DNA from: Cognatundibacterium squillarum
GTDB taxonomy: Bacteria; Pseudomonadota; Gammaproteobacteria; Burkholderiales; Burkholderiaceae_D
Reading direction: 5' to 3'
DNA: 64,000 nt
NCBI RefSeq assembly: GCF_014652435.1
Contig: NZ_BMYU01000001.1
Location: forward strand, 558,001 to 622,000
The notes under the pieces were generated by a model. The model saw nothing but the letters and a program-made list of their open reading frames with translations. It was not told where the DNA came from and did not search any database. Positions 8,777-17,217 of this stretch are shown one piece after another (position 1 is the first letter of the stretch; each line of letters starts with the position of its first letter). Position numbers and translations under genes: made by a program.

Positions 8777-9691
8777 TTACAGTGTACGCTGGAAGAACGC
8801 GGTCAGGCTGCTGACTGCCTGCTCAACATACACAGGGACATCGTACAAAGACATATGATTGGCACCCGCGACGATATGCAATTGCTTATCCTCCGTGGCT
8901 GCACGCTGCATCAGATCCTCACTCATCCATTTGCTGCCGGCATCACTGCCCGCCACCATCAGCAAAGGCTGTGTCAGGAACAAATCAGCGAACTGATAGG
9001 CATCGTAAGTCACCAGCTGATTCAGACTGCGCACCGTCATCAGACTCGGGGAACGCGGATGGGCGCAACGCGCTGTGCGGTAGTATTCCCAGGCTTCACG
9101 CAGCTCAGCGTTTGGCGCATCTTCTGCGCTTAAAGGTGCCAGCGGCAGCGCGGCAGCCTCATCCTGACCTGCATGCTGTGTGCGACTGTCGGCACCCATT
9201 TTCAGCAGCGCCTGAGCGACGCTCACTGCCTGCGTGCTATCCCAGCCCTGACGGAACATTTGCCCGATATTCACAGCGCTGACCGTTGCCACCGCACGAA
9301 TACGCGGATCATTGATCGCCGCGTTCACGGTATAGCCACCGCCGGCGCAAATCCCCATAGCACCAATGCGCTGTGCATCGACATAAGGCAACGTGGTCAG
9401 ATAATCAATCACTGCACTGACGTCTTCAGTGCGAATCGCCGGATTTTCCAGCTGGCGCGGCATACCACCGCTTTCACCCTGATACGAGGCATCAAACGCC
9501 ACCGCAATCACGCCGGAGTCAGCCAGATGACGCGCATATAAGCCTGCAGTCTGCTCTTTCACGCCGCCACCCGGATGGGTCACAACCACGGCCGGATAAG
9601 TGCGGGCCGGATCGAATCCCTGCGGAAAGTAAATGTCTGCCGACATGGTGATAGCTTGTGCATTGCGGTTTTCAAAACGATGGTTTTCCAT
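8777..9691 (-). CDS. Alpha/beta hydrolase, dienelactone-hydrolase-like (paralogue 2)
   Basis: A 304-residue paralogue of the downstream gene, sharing the order of motifs: VVVTHPGGGVKEQTAG, FDASYQGESGG, nucleophile elbow GICAGGGY with cysteine in the serine position, and C-terminal GANHMSLYD with the catalytic His. The ATG at 9691 is chosen because AGGAG lies 7 bases upstream; a longer frame to 9733 lacks such a site. It is the first gene of a two-gene operon divergent from a LysR regulator. The tandem pair suggests duplication followed by substrate divergence. Confidence 0.87.
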   Translation of the reverse strand: MENHRFENRNAQAITMSADIYFPQGFDPARTYPAVVVTHPGGGVKEQTAGLYARHLADSGVIAVAFDASYQGESGGMPRQLENPAIRTEDVSAVIDYLTTLPYVDAQRIGAMGICAGGGYTVNAAINDPRIRAVATVSAVNIGQMFRQGWDSTQAVSVAQALLKMGADSRTQHAGQDEAAALPLAPLSAEDAPNAELREAWEYYRTARCAHPRSPSLMTVRSLNQLVTYDAYQFADLFLTQPLLMVAGSDAGSKWMSEDLMQRAATEDKQLHIVAGANHMSLYDVPVYVEQAVSSLTAFFQRTL

Positions 9692-9814
9692 GATCAATCT
9701 CCTGAACTGTGATGAAGCGCTGAAGTAGTGCAACAGGTCCCATCTTAGGCACTTGATTCGTTCAGATAAATCCCATTACCATGACATCACTGTTTAGCCA
9801 AACTTTACAATACC

Positions 9815-10774
9815 ATGATAGATCCGCATTTACTGCCTGCGCTGGCCTGGTTCGTCCGGGTGGCACAGCATCGCAGCTTTACCCGCGCTGCGCTGGAAAT
9901 GGATGTCTCACGGGCGGCGCTGTCACAGCAAGTCAAAGCGCTGGAACAACAACTGAAAGTGCGCTTACTGAACCGCACCACACGTGATATGTCGCTGACG
10001 GAAGAAGGCCAGCGCCTGTACGATGTACTGGCACCGGCATTCAGCCATATCGGGCAGGCAGTTGCCAGTGCCGGTGATCAGGGCAAAGAACCCGGCGGTT
10101 TGATACGCCTGACCACGTCGCGGCCGGCAGCACGCTTGCTGATTGAACCGCATCTCGGCGAATTTCTGCGCCGTTACCCCAAGCTCAGACTGGAACTGGA
10201 TTTAGATGACGGTATGTCGAATATCTTTGCAGAAGGCATGGATGCCGGCATCCGCCTCGGCGAAAGTCTGGACCCGAACGTGGTGGCAGTGCCGGTCACG
10301 CCGCCGCTGGAAATGGCCATCGTCGGTGCACCGGACTATCTGCAACGCGCCGGCATACCGCAAACACCACAGGATTTATCCGGACACAATTGCATCGCCT
10401 ACCGTTTCACCACCAGTGGCACACTGGATCGCTGGAGCTTTACCCAGCCGGACGAAAGCGCGCGCATAGTGCAACTCGAACCGCAGGGGAATGCCGTCTT
10501 TAATGATGATGACAGTATGTTGCGTGCAGCCTTGCAAGGCACAGGTTTAGTCCAGCATCTGGACTTATGCGTGCTGCCGTATCTGCAGTCCGGACAATTA
10601 CAGCGCGTACTGAGTAACTGGTGCAAGCCCTTCCCCGGCTTCTTTCTGTATCTGCCTTCCCGCGCACAGATGCCAGCCAAGATCCGCGCACTGATGGACT
10701 TTCTGATCGAAAAACGTCAGCTTTTAGAACAAGCACAAAGCGCATTACGCAAGAACGCACTGAAAACAGATTGA
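9815..10774 (+). CDS. LysR-family transcriptional regulator
   Basis: A 319-residue regulator with a winged helix at residues 1-65 (LPALAWFVRVAQHRSFTRAA, SRAALSQQVKALEQQLKVRLLNR split across the recognition helix) and an effector domain to about residue 300. It is divergent from the two hydrolase genes across about 120 bp, so it most likely controls them. The tail after residue 300 is charged and probably disordered. The ligand is unknown. Confidence 0.9.
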   Translation: MIDPHLLPALAWFVRVAQHRSFTRAALEMDVSRAALSQQVKALEQQLKVRLLNRTTRDMSLTEEGQRLYDVLAPAFSHIGQAVASAGDQGKEPGGLIRLTTSRPAARLLIEPHLGEFLRRYPKLRLELDLDDGMSNIFAEGMDAGIRLGESLDPNVVAVPVTPPLEMAIVGAPDYLQRAGIPQTPQDLSGHNCIAYRFTTSGTLDRWSFTQPDESARIVQLEPQGNAVFNDDDSMLRAALQGTGLVQHLDLCVLPYLQSGQLQRVLSNWCKPFPGFFLYLPSRAQMPAKIRALMDFLIEKRQLLEQAQSALRKNALKTD

Positions 10775-10821
10775 AATTACACTGCGCCAGTCGCCCGATA
10801 TCCACCTGAAAACTGCCCGCA

Positions 10822-10940
10822 ATTGTGCAAAATTCGTCATTATGGATTTTGCGAGCGCCGGACTTTCTGCCGACGACCAGCCGCTTGCTGTGCTGAACTC
10901 CGCATTTGAGGGGGTTACGGGCCTCTTTCAGGCATTTTCG
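10822..10940 (-). repeat. Dispersed intergenic repeat, copy B
   Basis: Second copy of the family, in the same orientation as copy A. Besides the 52-bp core it shares with copy C the outer blocks CGAAAATGCCT (minus strand) and AATGACGAATTTTGCA, so the unit extends well beyond the A/B core. A 7-bp-stem hairpin (agacctg / caggtct, 10941-10958) follows it. Confidence 0.8.
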
Positions 10941-11042
10941 AGACCTGCGATCAGGTCTGGACACGTTCAGACGGAACACCATGTAGCCGGTCCGGGTACT
11001 GCGATGTACTGAAGCGGCTGTGTTGTCTCAGCGATGCGCCTG

Positions 11043-11438
11043 TCAGCTTTCGATGACAATCACCGCCCACATCGCCAGCACCGCCAGAAAATTCAGCGTA
11101 AATACGATGCCGCGCAAGCGCACATTACTCGTCAGTATCTGCACGCCGCTGTGTAAGACTCTGCCTGTCACAAACAACCACGCCAGCACAGGCAGTGCAG
11201 CACTGCTCAGCGCCAGCAATTCGCTGAGCAGACAAGCCACGTAGAACAGCATTGGCCATTCAAACTGATTTTTCAGATTCGCACTGATGCGCGGCTCAAA
11301 TACGGCAAACGGATTCGAACCATGGGGATTTCGTCCCACACCCCATACTGCCGGTGCACGGGCGATGGTCAGCAATACATACAGGCTAGCGAGCAACAGT
11401 ACATGGACAAACATCGGTAACAATAATTCATGCAACAT
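11043..11438 (-). CDS. MAPEG-family membrane protein
   Basis: A 131-residue integral membrane protein with four hydrophobic segments, as in microsomal glutathione S-transferase homologues. The segment FEPRISANLKNQFEWPMLFY carries the charged pattern typical of bacterial MAPEG proteins (near residues 48-67). RBS AGGAAAG precedes the ATG. The family acts in glutathione conjugation or peroxide detoxification, but bacterial members of this size are mostly uncharacterised. Confidence 0.85.
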   Translation of the reverse strand: MLHELLLPMFVHVLLLASLYVLLTIARAPAVWGVGRNPHGSNPFAVFEPRISANLKNQFEWPMLFYVACLLSELLALSSAALPVLAWLFVTGRVLHSGVQILTSNVRLRGIVFTLNFLAVLAMWAVIVIES

Positions 11439-11570
11439 ACTCTTCTTTCCTGAGAGAGCGATCTGTCGGAGAAAATAACATTAACGTCAGATATTTACTT
11501 ACACGCAATTAACACAGTATTGACATGTCAACTGACATCTTCCGCAAATATTGCTTACAGAGTACAAACA

Positions 11571-11605
11571 AAAAAGCGGTGACAGAAAACTGTACACCGC
11601 TTTTT
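11571..11605. terminator. Bidirectional terminator after the aromatic aminotransferase
   Basis: An 11-bp stem (aaaaagcggtg / caccgcttttt) around a 13-nt loop. The A and T runs suit both strands. It terminates the aminotransferase on the minus strand 56 bases after its stop. Confidence 0.85.
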
Positions 11606-11660
11606 ACTTTGTCTGTACGGCAGCGTCATGCAATCCCCGCTGCCAGCAAACAGACTTGAT

Positions 11661-12854
11661 TTACTTCAGCACTGCTGCAATCGCGTTTGCTGCTGCTTCC
11701 ACGTTACCGCTGTTCAGACCAGCGATACACATACGGCCGGAGCGAACCAGATACAGGCCGAACTCTTCACGCAGGCGATCGCACTGTTCTGCGCTCAGGC
11801 CGGTGTAGCTGAACATACCGCGCTGTGTCAGGAAGTAAGAGAAATCGCGGCCCGGCACTTTGGCGCTCAGGACATCATGCAGTTTGCGGCGCATTAACTG
11901 AATGCGTTCGCGCATTTCTTTGACTTCTGCTTCCCACATCGGACGCAGTGTTGCATCGCTCAGCACTTGCGCCACCAGCTGACCACCGTGGATAGGCGGG
12001 TTGGAGTAATTGCGGCGAATCGTTGCTTTCATCTGACCCAGTACATTCACTGCCTGTGCTGCGTCCGGACACACTACGCTCAGTGCGCCGCAACGTTCGC
12101 CGTACAGGCTCATGCTCTTGGAGAAAGAATTCGCCACGAAGAAGCTCAGGCCCTGCTCTGCGAACAGACGGATCGCAAACGCATCTTCGTCGATACCGTC
12201 GCCGTAACCCTGATACGCCAGATCCATGAAAGGAATCAGTTCGCGTTCTTTGATCACAGGAACCAGCGCCTGCCATTGTTCTTTGCTCAGATCCACACCG
12301 GTCGGATTGTGGCAGCAAGCGTGCAGCAATACGATGCTGTGTTTGTCCGCCGCTTTCAGAGCTTCCAGCATGGCCTCAAATTTCAGGCCACCGGTGGCGC
12401 TGTCGTAGTAAGGATAGGTTTTGACGGTCATGCCGCAGCCTTCAAACACGGCGCGGTGGTTATCCCAGGTCGGATCGCTGACCAGCATTACAGATTGCGG
12501 GAAGTAACGCTTGATGAAATCGCCGCCGATTTTCAGGCCGCCGCTGGAACCCACGGTTTGCATGGTCACGACACGGCCTTCTTTGACTGCTGCACTGTCT
12601 GTACCGAACAGCAATTGCTGTACCGCGCTGCGGAAATTCGCTGCGCCTTCCATCGGCAGATAAGGACGCGCACCGGCATCATTCACCACTTTGTGCTCTG
12701 CAGCACGCACCGATGGCAGCATCGGAATCTTGCCGTTGTCGTCAAAGTAAATACCGATCGAAACGTTGATTTTGCCCGGGCGGGTATCTTTGCCGAATGC
12801 TTCGTTCAGAGACAAAATTGGATCGCCTGGGTAGGCTTCGACGTGCTGAAACAT
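11661..12854 (-). CDS. tyrB: Aromatic (tyrosine/aspartate) aminotransferase
   Basis: Cytosolic PLP enzyme of the class I aminotransferase family, 397 residues like E. coli TyrB and AspC. It transfers amino groups between 2-oxoglutarate and aromatic amino acids or aspartate. The PLP lysine is in NSFSKSMSLYGERCG (about residue 246). HACCHNPTGVDL (near 185) carries the cofactor-binding Asn, and the substrate-carboxylate Arg lies in SGRMCIAGLN near residue 374. RBS GGAG is well placed. The family call is firm; TyrB versus AspC specificity is less certain. Confidence 0.92.
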   Translation of the reverse strand: MFQHVEAYPGDPILSLNEAFGKDTRPGKINVSIGIYFDDNGKIPMLPSVRAAEHKVVNDAGARPYLPMEGAANFRSAVQQLLFGTDSAAVKEGRVVTMQTVGSSGGLKIGGDFIKRYFPQSVMLVSDPTWDNHRAVFEGCGMTVKTYPYYDSATGGLKFEAMLEALKAADKHSIVLLHACCHNPTGVDLSKEQWQALVPVIKERELIPFMDLAYQGYGDGIDEDAFAIRLFAEQGLSFFVANSFSKSMSLYGERCGALSVVCPDAAQAVNVLGQMKATIRRNYSNPPIHGGQLVAQVLSDATLRPMWEAEVKEMRERIQLMRRKLHDVLSAKVPGRDFSYFLTQRGMFSYTGLSAEQCDRLREEFGLYLVRSGRMCIAGLNSGNVEAAANAIAAVLK

Positions 12855-13455
12855 AGATGGACTCCAGAGTAAAAAATCATCGCCCTGCCACTGCAGACGT
12901 TTTTTGCAGCGCAGACAGAAAGCGCCATTTTGACATACTCCGCCTGCAAAACAGGATACACATGGTGTTTTTACGGGGGCTTTTCTGTGCGGATTCCCCT
13001 ACGCATTCACTGATTTTCTGAAAAATGAAAATCCATGCCGCAAAAAATTGATTAATCAGGAAAAAATATTTCACTTCCTGAAGCATTTGTTTTTCAACAA
13101 TATTATCTTTTTAAAATTATCGGACAGCTTCACCAAAATACTCTCCGCCACCCGCCCTCCCCCCGCAACAGTGCTGTTTTTTGCTACGCACCACATCCGG
13201 CTACCGTGACACGCAACGTTGCTCCCTATTCTCATCTGCGCTTTATACGACCTCATCAACGGACCGGACAATAAAACAACAGCATGAACCCATTGCTATG
13301 CAGCAATATTCAAAATTCATAATGCGTTTCGTTTCTGACGCTGATTAGCAATTGCCTCGCAATATTTAGAAACAACATAATTGGCATAATGCTTGCTAAT
13401 AATTCCTTCATTAACTATCTTAAAATTCCAATTTCATAACATCGGGGAGACAAAA
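12855..13455. other. Gene-free region with a possible repeat copy
   Basis: This 600-bp region lies between the aminotransferase promoter and the secreted-protein gene. It contains the possible repeat copy F, then AT-rich DNA with no credible gene. Short frames at 12877-13271 lack ribosome sites and domains. The promoter for the 13.4-16.8 kb gene group should lie at about 13350-13440. Confidence 0.5.
12900..13005 (-). repeat. Dispersed intergenic repeat, possible diverged copy F
   Basis: Shares ordered blocks with the reverse complement of copy C: GCGCCA followed by TTTT, AACAGG, GGTGTTTTT and TTTCTGTGCG. Spacing differs and identity is patchy, so membership is less certain than for the other copies. 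Confidence 0.45.
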
Positions 13456-14082
13456 ATGAAGAAAATTTCACATGCTGTGTTAATTTACATGTTAGCTGCC
13501 GCACAACCGGTGGCATTTACATTCGGGATACTGAGTTTCCACGATGACGCGCACGCTCAATCTGCAAACTCCACAGCCAGCCTGTCGCAAAAAGCGCAAA
13601 ACTACCAGCAAATGTGTAATGCCGCGGGTGGCTACTTTCAGACCGGCACGGTGAATTCCACAACGAACAATGATTATCCGCAAGTCACCAATTACACCTC
13701 CGGTAAGAAGCGTCAGGGCATCCCACTATCGCATACACATATTGAAATCACTTCCGCGATTGACGGCAATATTTACGATGTCGCGATCGATAACGTCTTC
13801 GCCACAGATTACGACCCGAACAGCTACGTGGTGCCGCCGTCCTATGTGAACGGTATTCAGGCGGGTGGCAATCTGTATCTGTGCAGCGGCAACCCGACCA
13901 AAGTGCCGTACACCGTTTCGGAATCCGTCGCCAGTGCGGGTTTCGACTGGGTGCATACCAACTGTGCAGCCAGCGGCTATTCCACTTCTTTCAAAAACGG
14001 CTTTATCTACAACGATCAGGGCGTGAATCTGACCAACAGTCAGACCTATTGCTACTTGTGGCCATCCAGCTCTTCTAACTGA
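13456..14082 (+). CDS. Secreted protein of unknown function
   Basis: I do not recognise this 208-residue protein. It has a long signal peptide ending near AHAQ/SA at about residue 35. The mature part has four or five cysteines, probably disulfide-bonded in the periplasm or outside, and is rich in Asn, Ser, Thr and Tyr. GGGGAG precedes the ATG at 13456, which fixes the start against a longer frame from 13393. It is the first of three same-strand genes spaced 41-43 bp apart, with a nucleoside hydrolase and a haem-motif protein. That suggests a common job, possibly extracellular nucleoside use, which is inference. Confidence 0.75.
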   Translation: MKKISHAVLIYMLAAAQPVAFTFGILSFHDDAHAQSANSTASLSQKAQNYQQMCNAAGGYFQTGTVNSTTNNDYPQVTNYTSGKKRQGIPLSHTHIEITSAIDGNIYDVAIDNVFATDYDPNSYVVPPSYVNGIQAGGNLYLCSGNPTKVPYTVSESVASAGFDWVHTNCAASGYSTSFKNGFIYNDQGVNLTNSQTYCYLWPSSSSN

Positions 14083-14123
14083 TTCACCCGTCCACTTTTA
14101 CATAGAGAGAACAGGAAATTCCG

Positions 14124-15161
14124 ATGAAACAACGTACAAAAGTCATTATCGATACGGATGTCGATTTCGATGATTACATGGCCATGGTCTACCTGATGCA
14201 AAACCCCGACATCGATGTCATCGCGATTGCGGTGACCGGTTGCGGCGCGGTGCATTTATCCAAAGGCGTGGATAACGTCGCCAATCTGCTCACATTATTC
14301 GGCGAACGCGCACTGAAAACACCGGTGCTGCGCGGTGCGCAGGCACCGTTAAGCTTCAGCAATGTGTTTCCGGCAGATGTGCGCAACGGTGCAGATCTGC
14401 ATTACGCAGCTGCTTTCCCCGGCGTAAATCCGTCTCCGGCGATTTACGAGGCTCAGAGCTGGCTGCATGACTTCTTCATGCATAACGATGAACCGGTAAC
14501 AGTGTTATCGATTGGCGGTGGCACCAACTTCGGCACGCTGTTCCGCAGCGCACAGCAAAACCCTGCCCTGCAAGCGAAACTGCTGAGCGGCATACAGCAA
14601 ATCGTGATGATGGGTGGAAATATCCTGCCACGCGATATTTCACCGGGTGCAGAAGGCAATATTGTTCCGACACTGGGCAATAACGTGATTTACCGGAACA
14701 CCGTGGCGGAGTGGAATATTTTTATCGATCCGCTGGGTGCGCAACTGATGTTTGCATCCGGTGTTCCGATGCGTCTTATCGCCCTGAATGCCACAAATGA
14801 TGTGCCGCTGGATCAGGATTTTGTGAATCAGCTCAACGATATCAATACACCGCAAGCGAAATTCCTGAGCGCCGTACTGGCGTATCCGGAAAACGCTGCC
14901 GGTATCGGCACGTATCTGTCATTCTGGGACCCGCTGGCTGCCTGCACGATTCAGGTGCCATCACTGGTCAGCACCCAGACTTTCCGTTTGCTGGTGTGTC
15001 AGGAACTGAACGAAGAAGACGATCAGAGCGCCAGCCTGATCGTGGATAACGAGCGCGGCGCCGCCATTGAAGTTGCCATTTCTGCTGACAAAAACGCGGT
15101 TTACACAGAATTTCTGCGCGTATTACGTCTGCGTCTGCCCGACACCTGCAGCAGCCAGTGA
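14124..15161 (+). CDS. Inosine-uridine-preferring nucleoside hydrolase family protein
   Basis: Cleaves the N-glycosidic bond of nucleosides to ribose and base. It has 345 residues. The calcium-binding N-terminal signature VIIDTDVDFDDYMAM (residues 7-21) is present with the DxDxxxDD pattern. The usual active-site His region is not obvious; DPLAACTIQ near residue 270 carries the second metal Asp. No signal peptide is visible, although both neighbours are exported. RBS AGGAA precedes the ATG. The substrate may be unusual because the family includes enzymes for modified nucleosides. Confidence 0.85.
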   Translation: MKQRTKVIIDTDVDFDDYMAMVYLMQNPDIDVIAIAVTGCGAVHLSKGVDNVANLLTLFGERALKTPVLRGAQAPLSFSNVFPADVRNGADLHYAAAFPGVNPSPAIYEAQSWLHDFFMHNDEPVTVLSIGGGTNFGTLFRSAQQNPALQAKLLSGIQQIVMMGGNILPRDISPGAEGNIVPTLGNNVIYRNTVAEWNIFIDPLGAQLMFASGVPMRLIALNATNDVPLDQDFVNQLNDINTPQAKFLSAVLAYPENAAGIGTYLSFWDPLAACTIQVPSLVSTQTFRLLVCQELNEEDDQSASLIVDNERGAAIEVAISADKNAVYTEFLRVLRLRLPDTCSSQ

Positions 15162-15204
15162 AGTAAAAAAGACCGTAATGACCAATCCCAAAAAGGACAA
15201 CACC

Positions 15205-16830
15205 ATGTTTAAACGATCTGTGAACACCGCCATGCAGGCCGGCATTATTGCGCTGCTGGGAATGTCAGCATCTGCTTATGCCGCCAAACCGGTTAACACT
15301 TGCAGCGGTACCTATCCTAGCTACTGGCAGGATGTCGCACCGAAATTTGCTGAAATGTGGAAAGGCCAGACCATTTCGAATGCACCGACAGGTGCTTATT
15401 CGGGCCCGATATTTAAATTGTCCGATGATTATCCGCGTCAGCCGGTAGATGACAAAGCCAATCAGCCGTGGCGCTCTGCCAAATTTGATCCGCTGTTCGA
15501 CCCTGCCACACCGCAGGATGTGAAAGCCAGACTGGCAAAAGAATACGGCTGGCTGGTGTACAACTACATTCTGGCAGGCAATATCAACCAGCCGGGCCAA
15601 TCCGATTTTGATGTCTGTGAAAATCCTGTGCGTCCGTGGTATCACATCGCATTCCAGACCTATGATCCTTTGAGTGGCCGCGAATTTATTCACGGCCTGA
15701 CCCGTGAAGCACCGGTTACTTTCTCGATCAAATCCGGCACCGGCACAGCGGCCACCACCATGTGGGCGGTTGCCGTCTATAACGCCACCGCGGCTTACAC
15801 ACTGGGCACCGTCTGGCAAAAAGACGGTACAGCAAAAATCCCGACCTCGAATATCCGCTTTCAGGAAGGCGCTGTGATCGGCAAACCGCTGTTCAATACC
15901 GCAACGCTGGATCAGTTGCCGGTGCTGGCAAATATGCCGCGCTGGAATGCGAATATTTCGGATCCGACTTTCTGCAATGCACCGCAGGGCGCTTCCATGG
16001 CGGAACAATCCGCTGCCTGTCCGCGTAATTACGCCGCGTGGAACGATGTCCGTTTGCTGCAGTTTGATATTTCGATTGCAGACAGCCGCGCCAAAGGCAC
16101 GGGCTGGGTTTACGGGACTTTCGTTGCCGACGGTCAGCGTAAAGCCAAAGTCAAAGATGAATGGCAGCGCGTGAGCCTGCTCGGCATGATGTGGGGTAAC
16201 GATACGCCGCCACCAGGCCAGCTGGCTTACAACTATCCGCCTAATCCGCGCAAAAACGGCTTTAAAGAAGAAGTGATTTTCTGGGATGTGGTGGATGAAC
16301 TGAATTCCTACGGCGGTACCGGTATGGTGCAGCGCATGGGACATCTGGGCTCCAATCATCGTCTGAATGGCCCTGCAGATAATGCCAACAGTTCCTGTAT
16401 GTCTTGCCACGGCACGGCGTCCGTACCGGATTCCACATTCACGACACCGCCACTGCTGGCAAAATTCACATCGAATATGACGTATCAGTCAGTTGCGCCG
16501 GTAAATGGTCTGAAAACGGTCGGTCTGGACCGCAGCGGCTCACCGGCAACCGTGAAAAACGATGTCAGCTTCAGTGAAATGGATGCCATTTATTTTGCGA
16601 ACGTGATGGCGGGTACATCATTCAATATGACAACACCATCCGGCAAAAATGTGATGGGTGAAGGCGTGCCGAATTATCCGAATCCTGCGCAGAAGCAATG
16701 GATTTCGCTGGATTATTCGCTGCAGCTGTCGATGTCGCTGACTCAGTGGATGCAGTGGAAGGCCGCCGAAGCTGCGCAGACGCCGCCGGAAAAACGTCAG
16801 TTCGTCAAAGCATTGCGCCGCACACAGTAA
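15205..16830 (+). CDS. Exported protein with a single c-type haem motif
   Basis: A 541-residue protein. The signal peptide ends at about residue 26 (SASAYA/AKP). A single CxxCH haem-attachment site, CMSCHG, lies at about residue 400, with Met residues downstream that could be the axial ligand. The rest (residues 30-390) resembles no domain I can name; repeated Trp, Tyr and Pro motifs suggest a beta-rich fold. The ATG at 15205 is chosen for its AAGGA site; the longer frame to 15067 overlaps the hydrolase gene. It is the last gene of the three-gene group and is followed by a strong terminator. A periplasmic electron-transfer or redox role is inference. Confidence 0.75.
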   Translation: MFKRSVNTAMQAGIIALLGMSASAYAAKPVNTCSGTYPSYWQDVAPKFAEMWKGQTISNAPTGAYSGPIFKLSDDYPRQPVDDKANQPWRSAKFDPLFDPATPQDVKARLAKEYGWLVYNYILAGNINQPGQSDFDVCENPVRPWYHIAFQTYDPLSGREFIHGLTREAPVTFSIKSGTGTAATTMWAVAVYNATAAYTLGTVWQKDGTAKIPTSNIRFQEGAVIGKPLFNTATLDQLPVLANMPRWNANISDPTFCNAPQGASMAEQSAACPRNYAAWNDVRLLQFDISIADSRAKGTGWVYGTFVADGQRKAKVKDEWQRVSLLGMMWGNDTPPPGQLAYNYPPNPRKNGFKEEVIFWDVVDELNSYGGTGMVQRMGHLGSNHRLNGPADNANSSCMSCHGTASVPDSTFTTPPLLAKFTSNMTYQSVAPVNGLKTVGLDRSGSPATVKNDVSFSEMDAIYFANVMAGTSFNMTTPSGKNVMGEGVPNYPNPAQKQWISLDYSLQLSMSLTQWMQWKAAEAAQTPPEKRQFVKALRRTQ

Positions 16831-16853
16831 TCGCTTTCTCAGCGCTTTACTGA

Positions 16854-16886
16854 AAAAACGCCGGACGTGTTCCGGCGTTTTTCTTT
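16854..16886 (+). terminator. Rho-independent terminator of the 13.4-16.8 kb operon
   Basis: A 12-bp stem (aaaaacgccgga / tccggcgttttt) with a 5-nt loop and a T-rich tail, 23 bases after the last stop codon. Confidence 0.9.
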
Positions 16887-16948
16887 TTGCTTGCGGGCAA
16901 TCTGCCAGCGACAGGTCGCCAGACGCAAGGTTGAAGTGCCTGAACGCC

Positions 16949-17069
16949 CGAAAATGCCTCAAATGCGGACTTTCGCACAGAAAAAACACCCTGTTTCGTT
17001 GTCGTCCGCGAAAACAGTGGCGCTCCGGCCTGCCTGTTTTCAGGCAAATGACGATTTCTGCAGAATCGG
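16949..17069 (+). repeat. Dispersed intergenic repeat, copy C
   Basis: Opposite orientation to copies A and B, same as D and E. Landmarks in order: CGAAAATGCCTC, AAATGCGGACTT, GCACAG, TTGTCGTCCGC, TGGCGCTCCGGC, AATGACGATTTCTGCA. It sits between the terminator of one operon and the terminator of the converging gene. Confidence 0.7.
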
Positions 17070-17083
17070 ACAAGCCTGATAAC

Positions 17084-17116
17084 AAAAAAGCTGCCCGGAA
17101 ACCGGACAGCTTTTTT
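17084..17116. terminator. Terminator next to repeat copy C
   Basis: A 15-bp stem with one mismatch (aaaaaagctgcccgg / ccggacagctttttt), a 3-nt loop and T runs on both strands. It can terminate the amidohydrolase gene on the minus strand, about 100 bases past its stop. Confidence 0.8.
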
Positions 17117-17217
17117 GTCTTATCAGCAGCGGTACGCAACACAAATGCTTGCCGCGTAGCTGCTTCAGCCTTGCAATGTAAAACGCTGTACAGCGCATTA
17201 CAGCCATTTACAGCGCA

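Noticed and set aside
15265-16410. Minus-strand frame of 381 codons inside the haem-motif gene
   Set aside because: Antisense to a supported gene, rich in rare combinations, no ribosome site.
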